Shown here one piece after another: positions 47,145-61,045 of a stretch of 64,000 nt of DNA. Under the pieces are notes generated by a model that saw only the letters and a program-made list of their open reading frames with translations, searched no databases and was not told the DNA's origin. Position numbers and translations under genes: made by a program. Source of the DNA: Megachile rotundata (Eukaryota > Arthropoda > Insecta > Hymenoptera > Megachilidae). The DNA is taken from NCBI RefSeq assembly GCF_050947335.1, contig NW_027473693.1, positions 110,775-174,774 of the forward strand. Direction: 5' to 3'. Each line of letters starts with the position of its first letter. Position 1 is the first letter of the stretch.

Positions 47145-47808
47145 TGCTTATATTATCGATAGAACGACAATTACTATACTCATTGCTCTTATTATTATCA
47201 ATCTAACTCATATTATTAGCCATATTATGCTTATATGATCGATAGAACGAGAATTACTATACTCACTACACTTAGTATTATCAATCTAACTCATATTATT
47301 AGCCATATTATGCTTATATTATCGATAGAACGACAATTACTATACTTATTACTCTTACTATTATTAATCTAACTCATATTATTAGCCATATTATGCTTAT
47401 ATGATCGATAGAACGAGAATTACTATACTCACTACTCTTAGTATTATCAATCTAACTCATATTATTAGCCATATTATGCTTATATTATCGATAGAACGAC
47501 AATTACTATACTTATTACTCTTATTATTATCAATCTAACTCATATTATTAACCACATTATGCTTATATGATCGATAGAACGACAATTACTATACTTATTA
47601 CTCTTATTATTATTAATCTAACTCATATTATTAGCCATATTATGCTTATATGATCGATAGAACGAGAATTACTATACTCACTACTCTTAGTATTATCAAT
47701 CTAACTCATATTATTAGCCATATTATGCTTATATTATCGATAGAGCGACAATTACTGTACATATTACTGTTATTATTATCAATCAAACTCTTATTATTAG
47801 CCATATTA
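47145..47808. repeat. Locally dimeric cassette of eight monomers, first of three copies
   Basis: Monomers with a GCTTATATTATCG head (47145, 47311, 47477, 47726) alternate with monomers carrying ACGAGAATTAC and a CTTAGTATTATC core (47228, 47394, 47643), broken by one TTAACCACATTATG-flanked monomer at 47560. The alternation gives a 166 bp two-monomer period. Equivalent cassettes start at 51961 (offset 4,816) and 61759 (offset 14,614). In the third copy the first head reads TGATTATATTATCG. Confidence 0.85.
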
Positions 47809-48721
47809 TGCTTAAATGATCGATAGAACGACAATTACTATACTTATTACTCATATTATTATCAATCTAACTCATATTATTAGCCATATAATGCTTATAT
47901 GATCGATAGAACGACAATTACTATACTTATTACTCTTATTATTATCAACCTAACTCATATTATTAGCCATATTATGCTTATGTGATCGATAGGACGACAA
48001 TTACTATGCTTATTACTCTTATTATTATCAATCTAACTCATATTATTAGCCATATTATGCTTATATGATCGATAGGACGACAATTACTATGCTTATTACT
48101 CTTATTATCATCAATCTTACTCATATTATTAACCATATTATGCTTATATGATCGATAGAACGACAATCACTGTACTTATTACTCTTATTATTATCAATCT
48201 AACTAATATTATTAGCCATATTATCCTTATATGATCGATAGAACGACAATTACTATACTTATTACTCTTATTATTATCAATCTAACTCATATTATTAGCC
48301 ATATTACGCTTATGTGATGGATAGAACGACAATTACTATACTTATTACTCTTATTATTATCAATCTAACTCATATTATTAGCCATATTATGCTTATGTGA
48401 TCGATAGAACGATAATTACTATACTTATTACTCTTATTATTATCAATCTAACTCATATTATTAGCCACATTATGCTTATGTGATCGATAGAACGACAATT
48501 ACTATACTTATTACTCTTATTATTATGAATCTAACTCATATTATTAACCATATTATGCAGATATGATCGATAGAACGACGATTACTATACTTATTACTCT
48601 CACTATTATCAATCTAACTCATATTATTAGCCATATTATGCTTATGTGATCGATAGAACGACAATTACTATACGTATTACACTCACTATTATCAATCAAA
48701 CTCATATTATTAACCATATTA

Positions 48722-48805
48722 TGCTATATGTGATCGAGAGGACGACAATTACTATGCTTATTACTCTTATTATTATCAATCTAACTCATATTATTAGCCA
48801 TATTA
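48722..48805. repeat. 84 bp monomer with one extra base, first of eight
   Basis: The head reads TGCTATATGTGATCG, one base longer than TGCTTATATGATCG, and is followed by AGAGGACGAC. Identical or near-identical forms start at 48889, 54451, 59849, 63336 and 63503; TGCTGTATGTGATCG starts at 55863 and 57275. Together these eight bases explain the full drift of the 83 bp register between 48722 and the window end. They are best seen as copies of one insertion event, spread by block duplication. Confidence 0.92.
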
Positions 48806-51800
48806 TGCTTATATGATCGATAGAACGACAATTACTATACTCATTACTCTTATTATTATCAATCTAACTCATATTATTAGCCATATTATGCTATATGTGA
48901 TCGAGAGGACGACAATTACTATGCTTATTACTCTTATTATTATCAATCTAACTCATATTATTAGCCATATTATGCTTATATGATCGATAGAACGACAATT
49001 ACTATGCTTATTACTCTTATTATTATCAATCTAACTCATATTATTAACCATATTATGCAGATATGATCGATAGGACGACAATTACTATGCTTATTACTCT
49101 TATTATCATCAATCTTACTCATATTATTAGCCATATTATGCTTATATGATCGACAGAACGAAAATTACTATACGTATTACTCTTATTATTATCTATCTAA
49201 CTCATATTATTAGCCATATTATGCTTATATGATCGATAGAACGACAATTTCTATACTCATTGCTCTTATTATTATCAATCTAACTCATATTATTAGCCAT
49301 ATTATGCTTATATGATCGATAGAACGACAATTACTATACTTATTACTCTTACTATTATCAATCTAACTCATATTATTAGCCATATTATGCTTATGTGATG
49401 GATAGAACGACAATTACTATACTTATTACTCTTATTATTATCAATCTAACTCATATTATTATCCATATTATGCTTATGTGATCGATAGAACGACAATTAC
49501 TATACTTATTACTATTATTATTATGAATCTAACTCATATTATTAACCATATTATGCAGCTATGATCGATAGAACGACAATTACTATACTCATTACTCTTA
49601 TTATTATCAATCTAACTCATATTATTAGCCATATTATGCTTATGTGATCGATAGGACGACAATTACTATGCTTATTACTCTTATTATCATCAATCTTACT
49701 CATATTATTAACCATATTATGCTTATATGATCGATAGAACGACAATCACTGTACTTATTACTCTTATTATTATCAATCTAACTAATATTATTAACCATAT
49801 TATGCTTATATGATCGATAGAACGACAATTACTATACTTATTACTCTTATTATTATCAATCTAACTCATATTATTAGCGACATTATGCTTATATGATCGA
49901 TAGAACGACAATTACTATACTCATTACTCTTACTATTATCAATCTAATTCATATTATGAGTCATATTATGCTTATATGATCGATAGAACGACAATAACTG
50001 TACTTTTTACTCTTATTATTATCAATCTAACTCATATTATTAGCCATATTATGCTTATATGATCAGGAGAACGACAATTACTATACTCATTACTCTTAAT
50101 ATTATCAATCTAACTCATATTATTAGCCATATTATGGTTATATGACCGACAGAACGCAAATTACTATACTTATTACTCGTATTATTATCAATCTAACTCA
50201 TATTATTAGCCATATTATGCTTATATGATCTATAGAACTACAATTACTATACTTATTACACTCACTATTATCAATCTAACTCATATTATTAACCATATTA
50301 TGCAGATATCATCGATAGAACGACAATTACTATACTTGTTTCTCTTATTATTATCAATCTAACTCATATTATTAGCCATATTATGCTTATATGATCGATA
50401 GAACGACAATTACTATACACATTTTTCTTATTATTATCAATCTGACTCATATTATTAGCCATATTATGCTTATACGATTGATAGAACGTCAATTACTATA
50501 CTTATTACACTCACTGTTATCAATCTAACTCATATTATTAGCCATATTATGCTTATATGATCGATAGAACGACAATTACTATACTTATTACACTCACTGT
50601 TATGAATCTAACTCATATTATTAGCCATATTATGCTTATATGATCGATAGAACGACAATTACTATACTTATTACACTCACTGTTATCAATCTAACTCATA
50701 TTATTAGCCATATTATGCTTATACGATTGATAGAACGTCAATTACTATACTTATTACACTCACTGTTATCAATCTAACTCATATTATTAGCCATATTATG
50801 CTTATATGATCGATAGAACGACAATTACTATACTTATTACACTCACTGTTATCAATCTAACTCATATTATTAGCCATATTATGGTCATATGACCAATAGA
50901 ACGACAATTACTACACTTATTACACTCACTATTATCAATCTAACTCATATTATTAACCATATTATGCAGATATGATCGATAGAACGACAATTACTATACT
51001 TATTACTCTTATTATTATCAATCTAACTCATATTATTCGCCATATTACGCTTATGTGATGGATAGAACGACAATTACTATACTTATTACTCTTATTATTA
51101 TCAATCTAACTCATATTATTAGCCATATTATGCTTATGTGATCGATAGAACGATAATTACTATACTTATTACTCTTATTATTATCAATCTAACTCATATT
51201 ATTAGCCATATTATGCTTATGTGATCGATAGAACGACAATTACTATACTTATTACTCTTATTATTATCAATCGATCTCATATTATTAGCCATATTATGCT
51301 TATATGATCGATAGAACGACAATTACTATACTCATTGCTCTTATTATTATCAATCTAACTCATATTACTAACCATATTACGCAGATATGATCGATAGAAC
51401 GACAATTACTATACTCATTGCTCTTATTATTATCAATCTAACTCATATTATTACCCATATTATGCTTATATGATCGATAGAACGACAATTACTATACTCA
51501 TTGCTCTTATTATTATCAATCTAACTCATATTATTAGCCATATTATGCTTATATGATCGATAGAACGACAATTACTATACTCATTACTCTTATTATTATC
51601 AATCTAACTCATATTATTAGCCATATTATGCTTATGTGATCGAGAGGACGACAATTACTATGCTTATTACTCTTATTATTATCAATCTAACTCATATTAT
51701 TAGCCATATTATGCTTATATGATCGATAGAACGACAATTACTATGCTTATTACTCTTATTATTATCAATCTAACTCATATTATAAACCATATTATGGAGA

Positions 51801-53288
51801 TATGATCGATAGGACGACAATTACTATGCTTATTACTCTTATTATCATCAATCTTACTCATATTATTAGCCATATTATGCTTATATGATCGACGGAACGA
51901 AAATTACTATACTTATTACTCTTATTATTATCAATCTAACTCATATTATTAGCCATATTATGCTTATATTATCGATAGAACGACAATTACTATACTCATT
52001 GCTCTTATTATTATCAATCTAACTCATATTATTAGCCATATTATGCTTATATGATCGATAGAACGAGAATTACTATACTCACTACACTTAGTATTATCAA
52101 TCTAACTCATATTATTAGCCATATTATGCTTATATTATCGATAGAACGACAATTACTATACTTATTACTCTTACTATTATTAATCTAACTCATATTATTA
52201 GCCATATTATGCTTATATGATCGATGGAACGAGAATTACTATACTCACTACTCTTAGTATTATCAATCTAACTCATATTATTAGCCATATTATGCTTATA
52301 TTATCGATAGAACGACAATTACTATACTTATTACTCTTATTATTATCAATCTAACTCATATTATTAACCACATTATGCTTATATGATCGATAGAACGACA
52401 ATTACTATACTTATTACTCTTATTATTATTAATCTAACTCATATTATTAGCCATATTATGCTTATATGATCGATAGAACGAGAATTACTATACTCACTAC
52501 TCTTAGTATTATCAATCTAACTCATATTATTAGCCATATTATGCTTATATTATCGATAGAGCGACAATTACTGTACATATTACTGTTATTATTATCAATC
52601 AAACTCTTATTATTAGCCATATTATGCTTAAATGATCGATAGAACGACAATTACTATACTTATTACTCATATTATTATCAATCTAACTCATATTATTAGC
52701 CATATTATGCCTATATGATCGATAGAACGACAATTACTATACTTATTACTCTTATTATTATCAACCTAACTCATATTATTAGCCATATTATGCTTATGTG
52801 ATCGATAGGACGACAATTACTATGCTTATTACTCTTATTATTATCAATCTAACTCATATTATTAGCCATATTATGCTTATATGATCGATAGGACGACAAT
52901 TACTATGCTTATTACTCTTATTATCATCAATCTTACTCATATTATTAACCATATTATGCTTATATGATCGATAGAACGACAATCACTGTACTTATTACTC
53001 TTATTATTATCAATCTAACTAATATTATTAACCATATTATGCTTATATGATCGATAGAACGACAATTACTATACTTATTACTCTTATTATTATCAATCTA
53101 ACTCATATTATTAGCCATATTACGCTTATATGATGGATAGAACGACAATTACTATACTTATTACTCTTATTATTATCAATCTAACTCATATTATTAGCCA
53201 TATTATGCTTATGTGATCGATAGAACGATAATTACTATACTTATTACTCTTATTATTATCAATCTAACTCATATTATTAGCCACATTA

Positions 53289-56200
53289 TGCTTATGTGAT
53301 CGATAGAACGACAATTACTATACTTATTACTCTTATTATTATGAATCTAACTCATATTATTAACCATATTATGCAGATATGATCGATAGAACGACGATTA
53401 CTATACTTATTACTCTCACTATTATCAATCTAACTCATATTATTAGCCATATTATGCTTATGTGATCGATAGAACGACAATTACTATACGTATTACACTC
53501 ACTATTATCAATCAAACTCATATTATTAACCATATTATGCAGATATGATCGATAGAACGACCATTACTATACTTATTACTCTTATTATTATCAATCTAAC
53601 TCATATTATTAGACATATTATGCTTATATGATCGATAGAACGACAATTACTATACATATTGCTCTTACCGTTATCAGTCTAACTCATATTATTAGCCATA
53701 TTATGCTTATACGATCGATAGAACGACAATTACTATAATTATTACTCTTATTATTATCAATCTAACTCATATTATTAGTCATATTATGCTTATATGATCG
53801 ACAGAACTGCAATTACTATACTTATTACTTTTATCGTTATCAATCTAACTCATATTAATAGCCATATTATGCTTAAATGATCGATAGAACGACAATTACT
53901 ATACTTATTACTATTACTATTATGAATCTAACTCATATTATTAGCCACATTATGCTTATGTGATCGATAGAACGACAATTACTATACTTATTACTCTTAT
54001 TGTTACGAATCTAACTCATATTATTAACCATATTACGCAGATATGATCGATAGAACGACAATTACTACACTCATTGCTCTTATTATTATCAATCTAACTC
54101 ATATTATTAGCCATATTATGCTTATATGATCGATAGAACGACAATTACTATGCTTATTACTCTTATTATTATCAATCTAACTCATATTATTAACCATATT
54201 ACGCAGATATGATCGATAGAACGACAATTACTATACTCATTGCTCTTATTATTATCAATCTAACTCATATTATTAGCCATATTATGCTTATATGATCGAT
54301 AGAACGACAATTACTGTACTCATTGCTCTTATTATTATCAATCTAACGCATATTATTAGCCATATTATGCTTATATGATCGATAGAACGACAATTACTAT
54401 ACTCATTACTCTTATTATTATCAATCTAACTCATATTATTAGCCATATTATGCTATATGTGATCGAGAGGACGACAATTACTATGCTTATTACTCTTATT
54501 ATTATCAATCTAACTCATATTATTAGCCATATTATGCTTATATGATCGATAGAACGACAATTACTATGCTTATTACTCTTATTATTATCAATCTAACTCA
54601 TATTATTAACCATATTATGCAGATATGATCGATAGGACGACAATTACTATGCTTATTACTCTTATTATCATCAATCTTACTCATATTATTAGCCATATTA
54701 TGCTTATATGATCGACAGAACGAAAATTACTATACGTAATACTCTTATTATTATCTATCTAACTCATATTATTAGCCATATTGTGCTTATATGATCGATA
54801 GAACGACAATTTCTATACTCATTGCTCTTATTATTATCAATCTAACTCATATTATTAGCCATATTATGCTTATATGATCGATAGACCGACAATTACTATA
54901 CTTATTCCTCTTATTATTATCAATATAACTAATATTATTAACCATATTATGCTTATATGATCGATAGAACGACAATTACTATACTTATTACTCTTACTAT
55001 TATCAATCTAACTCATATTATTAGCCATATTATGCTTATGTGATGGATAGAACGACAATTACGATACTTATTACTCTTATTATTATCAATCTAACTCATA
55101 TTATTAGCCATATTATGCTTATGTGATCGATAGAACGATAATTACTATACTTATTACTCTTATTATTATCAATCTAACTCATATTATTAGCCATATTATG
55201 CTTATGTGATCGATAGAACGACAATTACTATACTTATTACTCTTATTATTATCAATCTAACTCATATTATTAGCCATATTATGCTTATGTGATCGATAGA
55301 ACGACAATTACTATACTTATTACTCTTATTATTATCAATCTAACTCATATTATTAGCCATATTACGCTTATGTGATGGATAGAACGACAATTACTATACT
55401 TATTACTCTTATTATTATCAATCTAACTCATATTATTAGCCATATTATGCTTATGTGATCGATAGAACGATAATTACTATACTTATTACTATTATTATTA
55501 TGAATCTAACTCATATTATTAACCATATTACGCAGATATGATCGATAGAACGACAATTACTATGCTTATTACTCTTATTATTATCAATCTAACTCATATT
55601 ATTAACCATATTACGCAGATATGATCGATAGAACGACAATTACTATACTCATTGCTCTTATTATTATCAATCTAACTCATATTACTGGCCATATTATGCT
55701 TATATGATCGATAGAACGACAATTACTATACTCATTGCTCTTATTATTATCAATCTCACTCATATTATTAGCCATATTATGCTTATATGATCGATAGAAC
55801 GACAATTACTATACTCATTACTCTTATTATTATCAATCTAACTCATATTATTAGCCATATTATGCTGTATGTGATCGAGAGGACGACAATTACTATGCTT
55901 ATTACTCTTATTATTATCAATCTAACTCATATTATTAGCCATATTATGCTTATATGATCGATAGAACGACAATTACTATGCTTATTACTCTTATTATTAT
56001 CAATCTAACTCATATTATTAACCATATTATGCAGATATGATCGATAGGACGACAATTACTATGCTTATTACTCTTATTATCATCAATCTTACTCATATTA
56101 ATAGCCATATTATGCTTATATGATCGACAGAACGAAAATTACTATACGTATTACTCTTATTATTATCTATCTAACTCATATTATTAGCCATATTGTGCTT

Positions 56201-59200
56201 ATATGATCGATAGAACGACAATTTCTATACTCATTGCTCTTATTATTATCAATCTAACTCATATTATTAGCCATATTATGCTTATATGATCGATAGACCG
56301 ACAATTACTATACTTATTCCTCTTATTATTATCAATATAACTAATATTATTAACCATATTATGCTTATATGATCGATAGAACGACAATTACTATACTTAT
56401 TACTCTTACTATTATCAATCTAACTCATATTATTAGCCATATTATGCTTATGTGATGGATAGAACGACAATTGCGATACTTATTACTCTTATTATTATCA
56501 ATCTAACTCACATTATTAGCCATATTATGCTTATGTGATCGATAGAACGATAATTACTATACTTATTACTCTTATTATTATCAATCTAACTCATATTATT
56601 AGCCATATTATGCTTATGTGATCGATAGAACGACAATTACTATACTTATTACTCTTATTATTATCAATCTAACTCATATTATTAGCCATATTATGCTTAT
56701 GTGATCGATAGAACGACAATTACTATACTTATTACTCTTATTATTATCAATCTAACTCATATTATTAGCCATATTACGCTTATGTGATGGATAGAACGAC
56801 AATTACTATACTTATTACTCTTATTATTATCAATCTAACTCATATTATTAGCCATATTATGCTTATGTGATCGATAGAACGATAATTACTATACTTATTA
56901 CTATTATTATTATGAATCTAACTCATATTATTAACCATATTACGCAGATATGATCGATAGAACGACAATTACTATGCTTATTACTCTTATTATTATCAAT
57001 CTAACTCATATTATTAACCATATTACGCAGATATGATCGATAGAACGACAATTACTATACTCATTGCTCTTATTATTATCAATCTAACTCATATTACTGG
57101 CCATATTATGCTTATATGATCGATAGAACGACAATTACTATACTCATTGCTCTTATTATTATCAATCTCACTCATATTATTAGCCATATTATGCTTATAT
57201 GATCGATAGAACGACAATTACTATACTCATTACTCTTATTATTATCAATCTAACTCATATTATTAGCCATATTATGCTGTATGTGATCGAGAGGACGACA
57301 ATTACTATGCTTATTACTCTTATTATTATCAATCTAACTCATATTATTAGCCATATTATGCTTATATGATCGATAGAACGACAATTACTATGCTTATTAC
57401 TCTTATTATTATCAATCTAACTCATATTATTAACCATATTATGCAGATATGATCGATAGGACGACAATTACTATGCTTATTACTCTTATTATCATCAATC
57501 TTACTCATATTAATAGCCATATTATGCTTATATGATCGACAGAACGAAAATTACTATACGTATTACTCTTATTATTATCTATCTAACTCATATTATTAGC
57601 CATATTATGCTTATATGATCGATAGAACGACAATTTCTATACTCATTGCTCTTATTATTATCAATCTAACTCATATTATTAACCATATTATGCTTATATG
57701 ATCGATAGAACGACAATTACTATACTTATTACTCTTACTATTATCAATCTAACTCATATTATTAGCCATATTATGCTTATGTGATGGATAGAACGACAAT
57801 TACTATACTTATTACTCTTATTATTATCAATCTAACTCATATTATTAGCCATATTATGCTTATGTGATCGATAGAACGACAATTACTATACTTATTACTA
57901 TTATTATTATGAATCTAACTCATATTATTACCCATATTATGCAGCTATGATCGATAGAACGACAATTACTATACTCATTACTCTTATTATTATCAATCTA
58001 ACTCATATTATTAGCCATATTATGCTTATGTGATCGATAGGACGACAATTACTATGCTTATTACTCTTATTATCATCAATCTTACTCATATTATTAACCA
58101 TATTATGCTTATATGATCGATAGAACGACAATCACTGTACTTATTACTCTTATTATTATCAATCTAACTAATATTATTAACCATATTATGCTTATATGAT
58201 CGATAGAACGACAATTACTATACTTATTACTCTTATTATTATCAATCTAACTCATATTATTAGCCATATTACGCTTATGTGATGGATAGAACAACAATTA
58301 CTATACTTATTACTATTATTATTATGAATCTAACTCATATTATTAACCATATTATGCAGATATGATCGATAGAACGACAATTACTATACTCATTACTCTT
58401 ATTATTATCAATCTAACTCATATTATTAGCCATATTATGCTTATGTGATCTATAGAACGACAATCACTGTACTTATTACTCTTATTATTATCAATCTAAC
58501 TAATATTATTAACCATATTATGCTTATATGATCGATAGAACGACAATTACTATACTTATTACTCTTATTATTATCAATCTAACTCATATTATTAGCCATA
58601 TTACGCTTATGTGATGGATAGAACGACAATTACTATACTTATTACTCTTATTATTATCAATCTAACTCATATTATTAGCCACATTATGCTTATGTGATCG
58701 ATAGAACGACAATTACTATACTTATTACTCTTATTATTATGAATCTAACTCATATTATTAACCATATTATGCAGATATGATCGATAGAACGACGATTACT
58801 ATACTTATTACTCTCACTATTATCAATCTAACTCATATTATTAGCCATATTATGCTTATGTGATCGATAGAACGACAATTACTATACGTATTACACTCAC
58901 TATTATCAATCAAACTCATATTATTAACCATATTATGCAGATATGATCGATAGAACGACCATTACTATACTTATTACTCTTATTATTATCAATCTAACTC
59001 ATATTATTAGACATATTATGCTTATATGATCGATAGAACGACAATTACTATACATATTGCTCTTACCGTTATCAATCTAACTCATATTATTAGCCATATT
59101 ATGCTTATACGATCGATAGAACGACAATTACTATAATTATTACTCTTATTATTATCAATCTAACTCATATTATTAGTCATATTATGCTTATATGATCGAC

Positions 59201-59930
59201 AGAACTGCAATTACTATACTTATTACTTTTATCGTTATCAATCTAACTCATATTAATAGCCATATTATGCTTAAATGATCGATAGAACGACAATTACTAT
59301 ACTTATTACTATTATTATTATGAATCTAACTCATATTATTAGCCACATTATGCTTATGTGATCGATAGAACGACAACTACTATACTTATTACTCTTATTG
59401 TTACGAATCTAACTCATATTATTAACCATATTACGCAGATATGATCGATAGAACGACAATTACTACACTCATTGCTCTTATTATTATCAATCTAACTCAT
59501 ATTATTAGCCATATTATGCTTATATGATCGATAGAACGACAATTACTATGCTTATTACTCTTATTATTATCAATCTAACTCATATTATTAACCATATTAC
59601 GCAGATATGATCGATAGAACGACAATTACTATACTCATTGCTCTTATTATTATCAATTTAACTCATATTATTAGCCATATTATGCTTATATGATCGATAG
59701 AACGACAATTACTGTACTCATTGCTCTTATTATTATCAATCTAACTCATATTATTAGCCATATTTAGCTTATATGATCGATAGAACGACAATTACTATAC
59801 TCATTACTCTTATTATTATCAATCTAACTCATATTATTAGCCATATTATGCTATATGTGATCGAGAGGACGACAATTACTATGCTTATTACTCTTATTAT
59901 TATCAATCTAACTCATATTATTAGCCATAT
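53289..59930. repeat. Direct duplication of 1.2-1.5 kb, offset 5,398 bp
   Basis: Monomers from 53289 to about 54530 match 58687 to about 59930, an offset of 65 monomers plus three extra bases. Shared landmarks are TGCAG with ACGACCATTAC (53538 and 58936), ATTAGACATATTATG, CTCTTACCGTTATC, ACTGCAATTAC, TTGTTACGAATC and the 84 bp monomer (54451 and 59849). To the left the match continues with an offset one monomer larger (5,481 bp) because the GATAATTAC monomer at 53206 has no partner. Confidence 0.8.
54170..57650. repeat. 1,412 bp (17-monomer) tandem repeat, about 2.4 copies
   Basis: The 84 bp monomer starts at 54451, 55863 and 57275, exactly 1,412 bp apart, that is 16 monomers of 83 bp and one of 84. 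Monomers between them match in order: TGCAG with ATAGGACGAC, ACAGAACGAAAATTAC, TTGTGCTTATATG, GACCGAC with a TTATTCCTC core, TGATGG heads, and two CGCAG monomers. Small differences separate copies 1 and 2, for example TACGTAATAC against TACGTATTAC and GCTATATG against GCTGTATG. The third copy leaves the series near 57650, where the GACCGAC monomer is missing. This is the closest thing to a canonical higher-order repeat in the window. Confidence 0.88.
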
Positions 59931-61045
59931 TATGCTTATATGATCGATAGAACGACAATTACTATGCTTATTACTCTTATTATTATCAATCTAACTCATA
60001 TTATTAACCATATTATGCAGATATGATCGATAGGACGACAATTACTATGCTTATTACTCTTATTATCATCAATCTTACTCATATTAATAGCCATATTATG
60101 CTTATATGATCGACAGAACGAAAATTACTATACGTATTACTCTTATTATTATCTATCTAACTCATATTATTAGCCATATTATGCTTATATGATCGATAGA
60201 ACGACAATTTCTATACTCATTGCTCTTATTATTATCAATCTAACTCATATTATTAACCATATTATGCTTATATGATCGATAGAACGACAATTACTATACT
60301 TATTACTCTTACTATTATCAATCTAACTCATATTATTAGCCATATTATGCTTATGTGATGGATAGAACGACAATTACTATACTTATTACTCTTATTATTA
60401 TCAATCTAACTCATATTATTAGCCATATTATGCTTATGTGATCGATAGAACGACAATTACTATACTTATTACTATTATTATTATGAATCTAACTCATATT
60501 ATTACCCATATTATGCAGCTATGATCGATAGAACGACAATTACTATACTCATTACTCTTATTATTATCAATCTAACTCATATTATTAGCCATATTATGCT
60601 TATGTGATCGATAGGACGACAATTACTATGCTTATTACTCTTATTATCATCAATCTTACTCATATTATTAACCATATTATGCTTATATGATCGATAGAAC
60701 GACAATCACTGTACTTATTACTCTTATTATTATCAATCTAACTAATATTATTAACCATATTATGCTTATATGATCGATAGAACGACAATTACTATACTTA
60801 TTACTCTTATTATTATCAATCTAACTCATATTATTAGCCATATTACGCTTATGTGATGGATAGAACAACAATTACTATACTTATTACTATTATTATTATG
60901 AATCTAACTCATATTATTAACCATATTATGCAGATATGATCGATAGAACGACAAATACTATACTCATTACTCTTATTATTATCAATCTAACTCATATTAT
61001 TAGCCATATTATGCTTATGTGATCTATAGAACGACAATCACTGTA
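57300..61045. repeat. 1.2 kb direct duplication, offset 2,574 bp
   Basis: About 57300-58470 is repeated at 59874-61045, 31 monomers plus one base away. Shared landmarks include CATATTAATAGCC, TGCAGCTATGATCG (57940 and 60514) and GATCTATAGAACGAC with CAATCACTGTAC (58438 and 61012). The second copy changes identity inside the monomer at 61012, which passes from CAATCACTGTACT to CATTGCTC, a chimera marking the edge. TGCAGCTATGATCG also occurs at 49554, in a third, shorter relative. Confidence 0.8.

Larger units (their letters stand above)
25316..50217. repeat. GATCAGGAG four-monomer cassette, seven copies
   Basis: The cassette is: a monomer with AATTCATATTATGAGTC; one with AATAACTGTACTTTTTAC; one whose head is GCTTATATGATCAGGAG with a CTTAATATTATC core; one with TGGTTATATGACCGACAG and a TCGTATTATT core. 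It begins at 25316, 31707, 36355, 37600, 41999, 45070 and 49886. At 31956 the fourth member is replaced by an ordinary monomer. At 25316 the first member is chimeric with a GCTTAAATGATCG head. The first member alone also occurs near 26810. The copies at 36355 and 37600 are part of a 1,245 bp (15-monomer) duplication covering about 36272-36935 and 37517-38180. Confidence 0.85.
44987..53537. repeat. 4,816 bp duplication across the region II/III boundary
   Basis: Monomers at 44987-48721 correspond to 49803-53537. The offset of 4,816 bp is 58 monomers plus the two extra bases of the 84 bp monomers at 48722 and 48889. Shared landmarks include the GATCAGGAG cassette (45236 and 50052), the palindromic head (46149 and 50882) and the first TGCTTATATTATCG (47145 and 51961). 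Between the landmarks one copy has lost one CACTCACTGTT monomer and gained another elsewhere, so net length is unchanged. The match ends at 48722/53538, where one copy has the 84 bp type and the other TGCAGATATGATCG. Confidence 0.85.

Noticed and set aside
48722..48805. Transposon target-site or insertion footprint at the 84 bp monomers
   Set aside because: The change is a single extra base in a TATATG stretch, with no duplicated target or inverted ends; it is a normal small insertion copied by block duplication.
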